Source: Alteromonas sp. CI.11.F.A3 (GTDB lineage: Bacteria > Pseudomonadota > Gammaproteobacteria > Enterobacterales > Alteromonadaceae). Taken from it: a stretch of DNA of 64,000 bases. The stretch covers positions 2,914,001 to 2,978,000 of the forward strand of contig NZ_CP136708.1 of assembly GCF_032925565.1 (NCBI RefSeq). The letters are read 5' to 3'. The translations under genes were made by a program, and so were the position numbers. The notes under the pieces were generated by a model. That model was given only the letters and a program-made list of their open reading frames with translations. It was not told where the DNA came from and made no database searches. Numbering within the stretch: the stretch's first letter is position 1; the number at the start of each line of letters is the position of its first letter. This document shows, piece by piece, positions 17,223-26,708 of this stretch.

Positions 17223-17268
17223 ACGCTAATACTTACGACATAAGGCAAGATGTAAAGAGTATTAGCGT
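17223..17268. terminator. Inverted repeat between convergent genes, probable terminator
   Basis: ACGCTAATACT (17223-17233) is perfectly inverted as AGTATTAGCGT (17258-17268) around a 24-base loop. A related direct copy, GCGCTAATA, begins near 17193. It separates the FapA gene from the convergent GGDEF gene. The loop is long for an intrinsic terminator. Confidence 0.5.
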
Positions 17269-17304
17269 TTACTGCAGCAGGCTAGACGGCGCTTTCGTTG
17301 CTCG

Positions 17305-18774
17305 TTAGTCTGCTACTGATACCTTTGCGATCCCTAACCTTTTTGAGTGATACAACGCTTTCGTTGTGCGCTCAAACCAATCGGTGAAGTTTTCACTTTC
17401 TTTTAGTTCGGCCAAGCCCGCACTGACTTGCATTTTTGAATTGTTGGTAAGCACGTCTTGGTCGATACATTCTACTAATCGGTCAGCGAGAACACGCCCT
17501 GCATCTAAGGCAGTTTGTGGACATAAAATGATGAACTGCTCACCGGTGAAGCGTGACACAATGTCTACTTCTCTTACGGTCGCAAGACATTGAGACGCCA
17601 CCTGCTTTAAAATATTTTCTCTATCGAACTCGCTTAACTCACCCCGACAATCGCGCTTAACCTCAATCTCCACAACAATTAACGATGCGGTTGTATGAAA
17701 ACGGTGGAAGCGAGAAATTTCTTCTTCTGCTTTTTGAATCATGTGATTACGGTTGTAAAGCCCCGTCAGCGTATCATGGGCTGACAAAAATTCTAGGGTA
17801 CGATTTCTGTCTAGCAACGTCGTTTGCAACGATTCTATTTCATCATTCTTCTGCTTCGTTAAACGTTTAAATTGTGAAACGGTTCTATTGCGCCATACTA
17901 AGCAAACAATGGCCAGCAATACGAAACACGTAGTTACCACGAGTTTGAAGTAATCCCGCTCATAACGGACCTGAACGTTATTCCACTGCTTATAAATATC
18001 AACCTTTCGGTTCTCTGGAATGGTTGCAATGGCCGTGTTTAAAATAGGGATAATATCGCGAGAAGATTTGTTAACGCCAAACGCAAGTGAGTCGAACGGT
18101 TCGGCATAACCCACAATGCTGACATTATCTACCTTTTGGTTATTAATAAGCGTATTGACACTTAATAATGATCCCACCATAACGTCGATGTCTCCCCTTG
18201 CCAATTCAGCAAGCCCTTCACTTTCCGTTTGTACAAGCTTGAGTCTTAACTCTGGATAATGCCTAGATATGTATTCTACTTGCCTGTAACCCTTCACTAC
18301 CCCAACGGTTCTATGGCCAATGCCTGCGTAACCTTGCAAAATAGGCGTGCCTGAACGGGCAACTAAAATATTTGGTGCTTCAAAGTATGGCGTGGAGAAA
18401 TCGAGAAACTGTTTTCTAAAGTCAGAAACATTCAGCATAGAGATGACTTGGCAGGTACCTTGCTGTACGTACGCCAAACTTTGTTCCCATGACTGAGTTG
18501 GCACAAGCTTGAAGGTTAAGCCAGAGAGCTCAGCAATAGTGTGAATGTAGTCGGCAGAAATACCAACATGGTTATTATTTCGTATAGCTTCGTAAGGTGC
18601 CCAGTCGGGATCGACACAATACGTCACCTCACGAGGAGCCGTGTTATTCATCGATTGCGGTTGAGAAACATTCTGTTGAAGCGCTTGTGCTGCTATTTCC
18701 ACTGAGTAAGGAAGCGTAAGCAAAATTGCAAAGAAGACAAGGCGTAAACACCTGAAAGAAATCAAAAAGACCAC
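17305..18774 (-). CDS. Periplasmic solute-binding sensor fused to GGDEF domain
   Basis: The 489-aa protein has a signal/anchor, a family-3 solute-binding domain (about residues 45-275; VTYCVDPDWAPYEAI, then ELARGDIDVMVGSLL), one transmembrane helix (YFKLVVTTCFVLLAIVCLVW), a short coiled coil and a GGDEF domain from DTLTGLYNRNHM. The signature is TGEQF in place of GGEEF, so cyclase activity is uncertain although the frame is otherwise complete. It would sense an amino-acid-like ligand in the periplasm. The longest frame starts at GTG 18774; TTG 18765 is better spaced from AGGTGG and is an alternative. Confidence 0.88.
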   Translation of the reverse strand: MVFLISFRCLRLVFFAILLTLPYSVEIAAQALQQNVSQPQSMNNTAPREVTYCVDPDWAPYEAIRNNNHVGISADYIHTIAELSGLTFKLVPTQSWEQSLAYVQQGTCQVISMLNVSDFRKQFLDFSTPYFEAPNILVARSGTPILQGYAGIGHRTVGVVKGYRQVEYISRHYPELRLKLVQTESEGLAELARGDIDVMVGSLLSVNTLINNQKVDNVSIVGYAEPFDSLAFGVNKSSRDIIPILNTAIATIPENRKVDIYKQWNNVQVRYERDYFKLVVTTCFVLLAIVCLVWRNRTVSQFKRLTKQKNDEIESLQTTLLDRNRTLEFLSAHDTLTGLYNRNHMIQKAEEEISRFHRFHTTASLIVVEIEVKRDCRGELSEFDRENILKQVASQCLATVREVDIVSRFTGEQFIILCPQTALDAGRVLADRLVECIDQDVLTNNSKMQVSAGLAELKESENFTDWFERTTKALYHSKRLGIAKVSVAD

Positions 18775-19095
18775 CTAAATACAAATACGTAAAATGCGAA
18801 AAATCGCAAACAAGAGTATCTAACTTAGCGCCTGCAAATGCAACATCGGTCTAAACTAAAAAATCACGATACCAGCACATTCAGCCAAAATTTGGGCAAT
18901 GTAGCGGCCATTTCGCTTCATAGTTACTAAATGCCGATATAACAGTTTAAAAGTTCGACATTTTTAAATAATAAAACGAACCTATGCAGCGACACAGAAT
19001 GAACGCTCTATAGCAATAATTAAAACACAAACGGCACCGGTTTGCGGTGCCATTTACTAATAAGTCATGCTTTTTTTGACATCAATCAAGCTTGC
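18775..19095. other. 321-bp spacer without genes
   Basis: The AT-rich spacer lies upstream of the solute-binding/GGDEF gene and downstream of the thiolase gene, both on the minus strand. It holds the thiolase terminator (19033-19051) and must carry the promoter of the GGDEF gene. I saw no other structure. Confidence 0.6.
19033..19051 (-). terminator. Terminator of the thiolase gene
   Basis: GGCACCG and CGGTGCC form a 7-bp stem with a 5-base loop. On the minus strand it is followed by a T-rich run (GTTTGTGTTTTA). It is 45 bp past the thiolase stop. Confidence 0.7.
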
Positions 19096-20271
19096 TTATA
19101 GCATTTCAACGGCAAGCGCTACACCTTCCCCACCACCAATACATAAAGAGGCGATGCCTTTTTTCGCTTTCTTTTGGTTAAGCGCATGCAGCAAGGTAAC
19201 TAGAATTCTCGCACCCGACGCACCAATGGGGTGGCCAAGCGCACATGCGCCGCCTTTTACATTCACTTTTCGCTCGTCTAATCCCAGTTTTTTCACAGCC
19301 AACATGGTTACCATGGCAAAAGCTTCATTAATTTCGAACAGGTCGACTTCATCTTTAGACCAACCTGCTTTTGAGAGCACATTTTCCATCGCGCCAACCG
19401 GTGCTACCGTGAAATTTTCTGGTTCTATAGAATGCGTGGCATGGGCCACCACTTTAGCTAGCGGCGTCAATCCCAACGCTTGCGCTTTAGATTCGCTCAT
19501 CACTAATAAAGCCGCTGCACCATCTGATATAGAGCTAGAGTTTGCTGCGGTTACTGTGCCATCCTTTTTGAACGCAGGGCGAAGTGATGGAATTTTTTCA
19601 GGGCGAGCTGAACCTGGACCTTCATCAGTATCAACGACTACATCGCCTTTACGTCCAGAAATAGTCACGTTTACTATTTCGTCTTTGAAACTGCCGCTGT
19701 TAATCGCTTCATTAGCTTTTGAAAGCGAGCTTAGTGCAAATTCATCCATTTGAGTGCGCGTAATATTTTCAGCATCGGCAGTATCTTGAGCAAAACACCC
19801 CATTGCTTTTCCGTCATAAGCATTTTCAAGGCCATCCAACATCATATGGTCGAGTACCTGTCCGTGCCCCATACGATAGCCTGTTCGTGCTTTTGGCAAC
19901 ATATAAGGCGCATTGCTCATACTTTCAAACCCACCCGCTACAACGACTTCAGCACTACCTGCTTTAATTAAATCGTGCGCCAGCATGACCGCTTTTAAAC
20001 CCGAGCCACACACCTTGTTAATGGTGGTTACGCCAGCACTAAGAGGAAGACCAGCACCTAATGAGGCCTGACGAGCTGGTGCCTGACCTAAGCCCGCAGG
20101 CAATACACACCCCATTATTACTTCGTCTATTTGGCTTACATCCAATGTGTCGCACACCGACTTAATGGCAGTGGAACCTAGTTCGGTGGCGGCTACTCCA
20201 GATAGACTGCCATTGAAGCCCCCCATTGGTGTGCGCTTTGCTGCTACGATCACTACTGTTTCATTACTCAT
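19096..20271 (-). CDS. atoB: Acetyl-CoA C-acetyltransferase (thiolase II)
   Basis: The roughly 390-aa thiolase has the acyl-enzyme Cys88 in NKVCGSGLKAV, the His in NEAFA and the C-terminal catalytic Cys in GGACALGHPIGASGAR. It cleaves acetoacetyl-CoA to two acetyl-CoA, or runs in reverse. Divergent placement from liuRABCDE suggests it serves the end of leucine breakdown, where HMG-CoA lyase releases acetoacetate and acetyl-CoA. No CoA transferase for acetoacetate is in the window. The ATG at 20271 has AGGAG 8 bases upstream; a GTG 3 bases earlier is possible. Confidence 0.95.
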   Translation of the reverse strand: MSNETVVIVAAKRTPMGGFNGSLSGVAATELGSTAIKSVCDTLDVSQIDEVIMGCVLPAGLGQAPARQASLGAGLPLSAGVTTINKVCGSGLKAVMLAHDLIKAGSAEVVVAGGFESMSNAPYMLPKARTGYRMGHGQVLDHMMLDGLENAYDGKAMGCFAQDTADAENITRTQMDEFALSSLSKANEAINSGSFKDEIVNVTISGRKGDVVVDTDEGPGSARPEKIPSLRPAFKKDGTVTAANSSSISDGAAALLVMSESKAQALGLTPLAKVVAHATHSIEPENFTVAPVGAMENVLSKAGWSKDEVDLFEINEAFAMVTMLAVKKLGLDERKVNVKGGACALGHPIGASGARILVTLLHALNQKKAKKGIASLCIGGGEGVALAVEML

Positions 20272-20342
20272 CACTCGAACTCCTAACCACTTGTAATTTT
20301 TGGAATAATATTCAACTAACTTTACTTTCGTATAAAAATGTA

Positions 20343-20351
20343 GACACCCAT
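20343..20351 (+). repeat. GACACCCAT repeat in atoB-liuR spacer
   Basis: This single copy (context GTAGACACCCATGTTTAGATAA) lies in the 267-bp divergent promoter region, about 60 bp upstream of the LiuR-type operator. It matches the extended family consensus after the core (ATGTTTA). Confidence 0.75.
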
Positions 20352-20407
20352 GTTTAGATAAGCGAACTATCTCACATATGAAAAATTGACGTTAGCAAAA
20401 TGTTACT

Positions 20408-20444
20408 TTACCTTAACGTAAAAGGTAATTAACGTTAACGTAAA
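20408..20444 (+). promoter_or_regulatory. Candidate LiuR operator
   Basis: TTACCTT (20408-20414) is inverted as AAGGTAA (20422-20428) around a 7-base spacer. The decamer TTAACGTAAA occurs twice (20413-20422 and 20435-20444), 22 bp apart. The cluster lies about 95 bp upstream of liuR, a MerR-family gene, between divergently read genes of one pathway. MerR-family regulators bind palindromes in stretched promoters, so this is the most likely LiuR site. The assignment is inference. Confidence 0.55.
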
Positions 20445-20538
20445 CCTCAATATATTTAGTGTCAAGAATCCCCTTCTATTAAGGGAACGTCTTTTGTAAA
20501 CGGCATAAGACAACGACATAAGGCCAAAGGTACGTGTT

Positions 20539-20946
20539 ATGAATAACAACGAGAAAGAGTCGGTATTCGCTATAGGTGAACTGGCAAAAGAGTTCGATAT
20601 AACTCACCGATCCATTCGCTTTTATGAAGAGCAAGGGCTGCTTAGCCCCAAGCGTACCGGGCAGAACCGTGTGTATGACAACAAAGATAGAGTGAGACTA
20701 ATGCTCATTCTTAGAGGGAAACGATTGGGGTTTTCCTTAGCTGAAGTTAAAACCTTATTCGAAATGTACGACACCAACGCCAATTCCGCCGTTCAACTAG
20801 GCACTATGTTGGAAATGACCGCACAAAAACGCGCTGTACTTCATCAGCAGCTTGAAGATATTCAAAGCTTGATGCAAGAACTCGATGAAGTAGAAGCACG
20901 ATGCCGTGAAGAGCTAGCGGAATTAGAACAAGGAAAAATTGCATGA
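20539..20946 (+). CDS. liuR: MerR-family regulator of leucine/isovalerate degradation
   Basis: The 135-aa protein has an N-terminal MerR winged helix ([20 protein letters not shown], then [17 protein letters not shown]) and a C-terminal coiled-coil dimerisation helix. Lying first in the liu operon, it corresponds to LiuR, which controls branched-chain amino-acid and fatty-acid breakdown in many proteobacteria. Its TGA overlaps the ATG of liuA (ATGA), indicating translational coupling. Confidence 0.92.
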   Translation: MNNNEKESVFAIGELAKEFDITHRSIRFYEEQGLLSPKRTGQNRVYDNKDRVRLMLILRGKRLGFSLAEVKTLFEMYDTNANSAVQLGTMLEMTAQKRAVLHQQLEDIQSLMQELDEVEARCREELAELEQGKIA

Positions 20947-22112
20947 ATACCTCTTACCCTACACTGAACTTTGATCTTGGCGAAGATATTGATTTATTGC
21001 GCGATCAAGTCTTTCAATTTGCACAAAATGAAATTGCGCCCTTAGCGGAAGAAGCAGACGCTAATAATCAATTCCCCAATGCATTATGGCCCAAGTTAGG
21101 TGAAATGGGATTGTTGGGTGTTACCGTATCAGAGCAATATGGTGGTGCCGATATGGGTTATTTAGCCCATACCATAGCAATGGAAGAAGTGAGCCGAGCA
21201 TCTGCGGGGATTGGCCTGAGCTATGGTGCTCATTCTAATTTGTGCGTAAACCAAATTTTTAGAAACGGAAACGACGAACAGAGAGAGAAATATCTACCCA
21301 AATTAGTGTCGGGTGAACACATTGGTGCGTTAGCCATGAGTGAGCCTAATGCGGGTTCAGATGTAGTGAGCATGAAATTACGTGCTGAAAAACGCGGTGA
21401 TAAATATATCTTAAACGGCAACAAAATGTGGATCACCAATGGTCCAGATGCCCATACCTTTGTCATTTACGCTAAAACAGACCCACAAGCCGGCCCCAAA
21501 GGGATCACCGCATTTATTGTGGAACATGATTTCCCTGGCTTTACCCGTGCACAAAAGCTCGACAAATTAGGCATGCGTTCTTCAAACACCTGTGAACTTG
21601 TGTTTCAAGACTGTGAAGTACCTGCAGCAAATATTCTAGGTAAAGAAGGCGAAGGCGTACGGGTATTAATGAGCGGGCTAGATTACGAGCGCTTAGTATT
21701 GTCAGGAGGTCCGTTAGGCATTATGCAAGCCTGCATGGACGTGGTTGTCCCCTATATTCATGACAGAGAGCAATTTGGACAATCTATTGGTCAATTTCAA
21801 CTTGTTCAGGGCAAAGTTGCCGATATGTATACCCAAATGAACGCCGCCAGAGCGTATGTGTATACCGTTGCAAAATCTTGCGACCGCGGTGATACCACCC
21901 GAAAAGACGCCGCGGGTGCCATTTTATATTCTGCAGAATTAGCCACCAAGATGGCCTTAGATGCCATTCAGCTTTTAGGCGGTAATGGCTACATTAACGA
22001 ATACTCCACTGGCAGATTATTAAGAGATGCCAAGTTATATGAAATTGGGGCGGGTACTTCAGAAATTCGCCGAATGCTTATTGGTCGCGAACTGTTCAAC
22101 GAATCAAAATAA
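20943..22112 (+). CDS. liuA: Isovaleryl-CoA dehydrogenase
   Basis: The 389-aa acyl-CoA dehydrogenase contains [16 protein letters not shown] and [34 protein letters not shown] holds the Glu used as catalytic base by isovaleryl-CoA dehydrogenases, which separates them from short-chain relatives. The C-terminus has [20 protein letters not shown]. It oxidises isovaleryl-CoA to 3-methylcrotonyl-CoA and passes electrons to ETF. Second gene of the liu operon, overlapping liuR by 4 bases. Confidence 0.95.
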   Translation: MNTSYPTLNFDLGEDIDLLRDQVFQFAQNEIAPLAEEADANNQFPNALWPKLGEMGLLGVTVSEQYGGADMGYLAHTIAMEEVSRASAGIGLSYGAHSNLCVNQIFRNGNDEQREKYLPKLVSGEHIGALAMSEPNAGSDVVSMKLRAEKRGDKYILNGNKMWITNGPDAHTFVIYAKTDPQAGPKGITAFIVEHDFPGFTRAQKLDKLGMRSSNTCELVFQDCEVPAANILGKEGEGVRVLMSGLDYERLVLSGGPLGIMQACMDVVVPYIHDREQFGQSIGQFQLVQGKVADMYTQMNAARAYVYTVAKSCDRGDTTRKDAAGAILYSAELATKMALDAIQLLGGNGYINEYSTGRLLRDAKLYEIGAGTSEIRRMLIGRELFNESK

Positions 22113-22187
22113 AAACGCGCTCACATTTAACGACAGACTGCGCAGTCTTAGTCATTTCTAAGCTGCGCTGAACAATCAGGAGGGGGT

Positions 22188-23795
22188 ATGCCCGTTCTAC
22201 GTTCAAAGATAAATACAAAATCAGACACCTTTGTTGCCAACGCGCAGCATATGCAAGCACAAGTAAACGACTTGGTTGCAAAGATAGAACAAGTTTCAAT
22301 GGGTGGCGGTGCACAAGCTGCCCAGCGCCATCAATCTCGTGGAAAATTACTTCCCCGAGACAGAATTAACGCCTTAATTGACGACAACACACCCTTTTTG
22401 GAAATAGGTCAATTGGCGGCGTGGGAAGTGTACGACGATTATGTACCTTGCGCGGGTGTAGTTGCCGGTATTGGCTGTGTGTCGGGTGTAGAGTGCATGA
22501 TAGTTGCTAACGATGCCACGGTAAAAGGCGGCAGTTACTATCCGCTTACCGTGAAAAAACACTTACGCGCACAAACTATTGCAGAAGAAAACAACCTTCC
22601 GTGTATTTACTTGGTAGATTCAGGTGGTGCTAACCTACCCTATCAAGATGAAGTGTTTCCTGACAAAGAACACTTTGGCCGCATTTTCTTTAACCAAGCC
22701 AATATGTCGGCAAAGAATATTCCGCAAATTGCGGTGGTGATGGGTTCATGCACCGCTGGCGGCGCTTATGTACCCGCCATGGCGGACGAAAGCATCATTG
22801 TAAAAGAACAAGCCACCATCTTTTTGGGTGGACCACCTCTGGTGAAAGCCGCGACAGGTGAAGTAGTAAGCGCCGAAGAGCTTGGAGGTGGTGATGTGCA
22901 TACCCGTATTTCAGGGGTGGCAGACCAATTAGCGAATAACGATCATCACGCGCTATCCCTTGCTAGAAATGCGGTTTCTAGGCTTAACCGTACCAAAAAT
23001 GTCGCGTTAGATGTGGCAAAGCCAAAGCCACCTCGTTTCGATGCCAAAGAAATTTACGGCATTGTGCCTGCCGATTCGAAGCAGACTTACGATGTAAGAG
23101 AAATCATCGCTCGAGTAGTCGATGATTCAGATTTTGATGAATTCAAACCTTTATATGGCACTACGTTAGTCTGCGGTTTTGCGCGCATCTTCGGCTATCC
23201 TGTGGGCATTATCGGCAATAATGGCATATTGTTCGGCGAAAGTGCGCTTAAAGGCGCACATTTCGTTGAATTGTGCGCAATGCGTAAAATACCCCTCGTA
23301 TTTTTACAAAACATCACCGGTTTTATGGTGGGAAAACAGTACGAACATGGCGGGATAGCTAAACACGGTGCCAAAATGGTGACCGCCGTTGCATGTGCCC
23401 AAGTACCAAAAATCACCATTCTAATTGGCGGGAGTTTTGGTGCAGGAAACTACGGAATGTGTGGCCGTGGGTACGACCCAAGATTCTTATTCATGTGGCC
23501 TAATGCCCGCATATCGGTAATGGGCGGCGAACAAGCCGCTGGCGTATTGGCCCAAGTGAAGCGAGATCAAAAAGAACGTGCAGGTGAAACTTGGACCGAC
23601 GAGCAAGAACACGCCATCAAACAACCGGTCATCGACACCTACGAAAAACAAGGACACCCATATTATGCCTCGGCCAGGTTATGGGACGATGGCGTCATCG
23701 ACCCTGCTGACACCCGCACGGTGTTAGGTCTTTCGTTATCTGCGGCATTAAATCAACCTATACCCGACACCCGCTTCGGTGTCTTTCGTATGTAG
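22188..23795 (+). CDS. liuB: Methylcrotonyl-CoA carboxylase, carboxyltransferase (beta) subunit
   Basis: The 535-aa carboxyltransferase includes [40 protein letters not shown] and [20 protein letters not shown], all typical of the MCC beta chain. It carries the carboxyl group from biotin on LiuD to 3-methylcrotonyl-CoA. GGAGGGGG precedes ATG 22188. A 75-bp gap separates it from liuA. A GACACCCAT match at 23653-23661 encodes the family-conserved QGHPYYAS, so I regard it as coincidental. Confidence 0.96.
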   Translation: MPVLRSKINTKSDTFVANAQHMQAQVNDLVAKIEQVSMGGGAQAAQRHQSRGKLLPRDRINALIDDNTPFLEIGQLAAWEVYDDYVPCAGVVAGIGCVSGVECMIVANDATVKGGSYYPLTVKKHLRAQTIAEENNLPCIYLVDSGGANLPYQDEVFPDKEHFGRIFFNQANMSAKNIPQIAVVMGSCTAGGAYVPAMADESIIVKEQATIFLGGPPLVKAATGEVVSAEELGGGDVHTRISGVADQLANNDHHALSLARNAVSRLNRTKNVALDVAKPKPPRFDAKEIYGIVPADSKQTYDVREIIARVVDDSDFDEFKPLYGTTLVCGFARIFGYPVGIIGNNGILFGESALKGAHFVELCAMRKIPLVFLQNITGFMVGKQYEHGGIAKHGAKMVTAVACAQVPKITILIGGSFGAGNYGMCGRGYDPRFLFMWPNARISVMGGEQAAGVLAQVKRDQKERAGETWTDEQEHAIKQPVIDTYEKQGHPYYASARLWDDGVIDPADTRTVLGLSLSAALNQPIPDTRFGVFRM

Positions 23796-23811
23796 TTTGA
23801 GGGGAATTATT

Positions 23812-24606
23812 ATGGAACAAGCTGTTACTTATCACGTAGACGAAAGAAATGTTGCCCTTATTACGCTTAACCGCGCAGACAAACACAATGCATTTAACGA
23901 TGACATGATTGCCACCTTAACCCAGCTATTTACGCGGGCCGGCAACGACAGCAGCATTCGTGCAGTAGTGCTGCAAGGTGAAGGGAAAAGTTTTAGCGCG
24001 GGTGCAGACCTTGAGTGGATGAAGCGCATGGCAGGTTTTGATGAAGCAAAAAATCACGCCGATGCGATGACGCTAGCTACCATGCTGCACACCTTATACA
24101 CCTTGCCCAAGCCTACTATTGCGCGAGTGCAAGGAGCAGCGTTTGGCGGCGCGGTAGGGCTTATCGCCTGCTGTGACATTGCCATTGGTAGCAAATTAAG
24201 TAAGTTCTGTTTAAGCGAAGTAAAAATAGGCCTTATTCCCGCCACTATTAGCCCTTACGTGATAGAAGCTATGGGCGCACGGGTTTGCAGACGTTACTTT
24301 CAAACAGCAGAAGTCTTTTCTGCCCGCCGAGCAAGACGTTTAGGTTTACTTAGCGAAGCCGTGACCGAAGATGAACTGGATAGCACGATAGACGATATTA
24401 TTCGCCAAATTTTAAAGAATGGGCCTGTGGCAGTATCGCACGCTAAAGCCTTAGTGCAGCAAGTTGCCAATGCGCCTGTTAATGCTGAATTGCTTGATGA
24501 TACAAGTAAGCAAATTGCCAAAATAAGAACCTCGAAAGAAGGTCAGGAAGGTTTGGGGGCTTTCATCGAAAAACGTACCCCAGCGTGGCAGGAGAAACTA
24601 GCATGA
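23812..24606 (+). CDS. liuC: Methylglutaconyl-CoA hydratase
   Basis: This crotonase-family protein of 264 aa starts at ATG 23812, behind a GAGGGGA ribosome site; the longer frame overlapping liuB lacks support. It contains the oxyanion-hole regions GKSFSAGADLEWMKRMA and GAAFGGAVGLIACCDIAI. In the pathway it hydrates 3-methylglutaconyl-CoA to HMG-CoA. Its TGA overlaps the start of liuD (ATGA at 24603-24606). Confidence 0.93.
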   Translation: MEQAVTYHVDERNVALITLNRADKHNAFNDDMIATLTQLFTRAGNDSSIRAVVLQGEGKSFSAGADLEWMKRMAGFDEAKNHADAMTLATMLHTLYTLPKPTIARVQGAAFGGAVGLIACCDIAIGSKLSKFCLSEVKIGLIPATISPYVIEAMGARVCRRYFQTAEVFSARRARRLGLLSEAVTEDELDSTIDDIIRQILKNGPVAVSHAKALVQQVANAPVNAELLDDTSKQIAKIRTSKEGQEGLGAFIEKRTPAWQEKLA

Positions 24607-26708
24607 TTAAAAAGTTACTGATTGCCAATCGCGGCGAAATTGCATGCCGCGTGATGCGCACAGCGAAAGCCATGGGTATACAAACGGTGGCGGTTTATTC
24701 AGACGCCGACGTAAAAGCCTTGCATGTTTTACAGGCGGATGAAGCGGTTTATTTAGGCCCTGCTCCCTCTAAAGATAGCTATTTGCGCGGCACTGCAATT
24801 ATTGAATATGCCAAGAAACTTGGTGTAGATGCCATTCATCCGGGCTATGGTTTTTTATCTGAAAATGCCGAATTTGCTAAAGCATGTGCCGCGCATAACA
24901 TTATATTTGTGGGCCCTCCTGCATCGGCCATAGAAGCCATGGGGTCTAAATCTGCAGCTAAGAAAATTATGGAAGCCGCTGGCGTACCTTTAGTACCTGG
25001 CTATCATGGTGATGACCAAGACGAAGCTACCTTGAAGCAAGCCAGCGATGCCATGGGCTATCCTGTATTACTTAAAGCTGCTGCCGGCGGTGGTGGTAAA
25101 GGCATGCGCCAAGTGTGGAAAGAAAGTGAGTTTTCGGCCGCGCTAAGTGCAGCTAAAAGAGAGTCTATGGCTAGCTTTGGCGATGAGCATATGTTGGTTG
25201 AAAAGTACCTCACTCGCCCTCGCCATGTTGAGATACAAGTTTTCTGTGACACCCATGGTAATGGTGTGTATTTATTTGAACGTGACTGCTCAGTACAGCG
25301 ACGTCACCAAAAGGTGATAGAAGAAGCACCTGCGCCTAATTTTCCTTCCAATATTCGCCAGCAAATGGGTGAAGCGGCATTGCAAGCAGCCAAAGCGATT
25401 AATTATGTAGGTGCAGGAACCGTTGAGTTCTTGTATGACGAAGACGGCTCGTTCTATTTCATGGAAATGAATACTCGATTGCAAGTAGAGCACCCTGTGA
25501 CGGAAATGATTACCGGTGAAGATTTGGTTCGCTGGCAGCTTGATGTAGCAGAAGGTAAAACGCTACCCAAAACCCAATCAGAATTAACGTTAACGGGACA
25601 CGCATTCGAAGCCCGCATTTACGCCGAAGATCCCAACAATGATTTTCTGCCCGCCAGCGGCACGCTCTCGCTTATCAAGACACCCATGTTATCAACCTCG
25701 ACTTCCTATCAAAATAGTCAGTCGCTTAACGAGACGCTTAACGAGACACCCACGTTATCTAGTCAAAATTCAGCGAGTAAAGTGCGTATTGATACCGGCG
25801 TGCAGCAAGGTGATGACATCAGTGTTTATTACGATCCGATGATATCTAAACTTGTCGTTTGGGGTGAAAATAGAGAGGCTGCGTTAAAACAACTAGTTAG
25901 TGCGCTTAAGCAGTATCATATTGACGGCGTGACCACGAATATAGATTTTCTTATCGACGTGGCTTCAAGTACACCTTTCAGTAAAGCTGAACTCACCACA
26001 ACGTTTATTGATAAATACGCTGACATTTTGTTCAACAACCAGAGCCAATCAGTAGATGTCGAGCTTCCTGCAATAGCACTTTTGTCTGTACTTTCACGCA
26101 ATCAAGGTACAGCGAAGATTTATTCACTACCATCACCTTGGGGAATTATAGGCTCATGGCGCCCCAACATGGGATATCAAGAGTCCCTGTCCGTTATGGT
26201 GAATGATGAAGTTCACTCACTCACAATAAGACATATTGCCGAATCAGGTAATACTTTGAATCAAAAGGCCATTTCTCTTAAGGTAAATACAGATAGCGAA
26301 GATATTGAGGTAACGGGTCATATTGTTGGTGATAAGTTAATTGCTTCTGTAGAGGGTGTAAGGCGTACATATCATTTCTCGAACAATGAAGGGCAATTTG
26401 GCTTGTTTGGACAAGATTCGCACTGTCACTTTAAGGTCTTAGCACCTGATATGGGAGATGACGACGACAGCCATAATGCTGCAAGCTTAGATGCGCCCAT
26501 GAATGGTACCGTAGTGGCTCATTTGGTTGCGGTTGGTGCTAGCGTAAAAAAAGATGCACCGTTACTTATTATGGAAGCCATGAAAATGGAGCACAGTATT
26601 ACTGCGCCTTGCGACGGTGTAGTGCGTGGCTATTTTTATCAACCTGGTGAATTGGTAGATGGCGGCTCAGTGCTGATTGATTTCGATTCTGACTCAAAAG
26701 GTGAATGA
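24603..26708 (+). CDS. liuD: Methylcrotonyl-CoA carboxylase, biotin-carboxylase (alpha) subunit, with repeat insertion
   Basis: The 701-aa protein has a biotin-carboxylase domain (about residues 1-445; [17 protein letters not shown] loop [30 protein letters not shown]) and a C-terminal biotinyl domain with EAMKMEHS. It carboxylates its own biotin using ATP and bicarbonate for LiuB. It is longer than the usual 650-670 residues. An insert of about 30 residues lies between PASGTLSLI and [20 protein letters not shown], where relatives have a short loop. Two copies of the GACACCCA(T/C) repeat (25679, 25745) and a partial copy build the insert in frame. The loop position suggests that the enzyme still folds. 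Confidence 0.95.
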   Translation: MIKKLLIANRGEIACRVMRTAKAMGIQTVAVYSDADVKALHVLQADEAVYLGPAPSKDSYLRGTAIIEYAKKLGVDAIHPGYGFLSENAEFAKACAAHNIIFVGPPASAIEAMGSKSAAKKIMEAAGVPLVPGYHGDDQDEATLKQASDAMGYPVLLKAAAGGGGKGMRQVWKESEFSAALSAAKRESMASFGDEHMLVEKYLTRPRHVEIQVFCDTHGNGVYLFERDCSVQRRHQKVIEEAPAPNFPSNIRQQMGEAALQAAKAINYVGAGTVEFLYDEDGSFYFMEMNTRLQVEHPVTEMITGEDLVRWQLDVAEGKTLPKTQSELTLTGHAFEARIYAEDPNNDFLPASGTLSLIKTPMLSTSTSYQNSQSLNETLNETPTLSSQNSASKVRIDTGVQQGDDISVYYDPMISKLVVWGENREAALKQLVSALKQYHIDGVTTNIDFLIDVASSTPFSKAELTTTFIDKYADILFNNQSQSVDVELPAIALLSVLSRNQGTAKIYSLPSPWGIIGSWRPNMGYQESLSVMVNDEVHSLTIRHIAESGNTLNQKAISLKVNTDSEDIEVTGHIVGDKLIASVEGVRRTYHFSNNEGQFGLFGQDSHCHFKVLAPDMGDDDDSHNAASLDAPMNGTVVAHLVAVGASVKKDAPLLIMEAMKMEHSITAPCDGVVRGYFYQPGELVDGGSVLIDFDSDSKGE
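25679..25753 (+). repeat. GACACCCA(T/C) repeats inserted in frame in liuD
   Basis: Copies at 25679-25687 (T) and 25745-25753 (C) are 66 bp (22 codons) apart. The second is preceded by a tandem CTTAACGAGACG / CTTAACGAGACA (about 25725-25748), the composite form also seen at 8151-8181 and 27702-27732. The encoded peptide starts IKTPML and ends [11 protein letters not shown]. Confidence 0.9.

Noticed and set aside
23653..23661. Exact GACACCCAT in liuB
   Set aside because: It encodes the conserved QGHPYYAS stretch of the carboxyltransferase family and lacks the extended consensus, so it is counted as coincidence.
25248..25256. Exact GACACCCAT in liuD
   Set aside because: It encodes the conserved CDTHGN segment of biotin carboxylases; native coding sequence, not an insertion.
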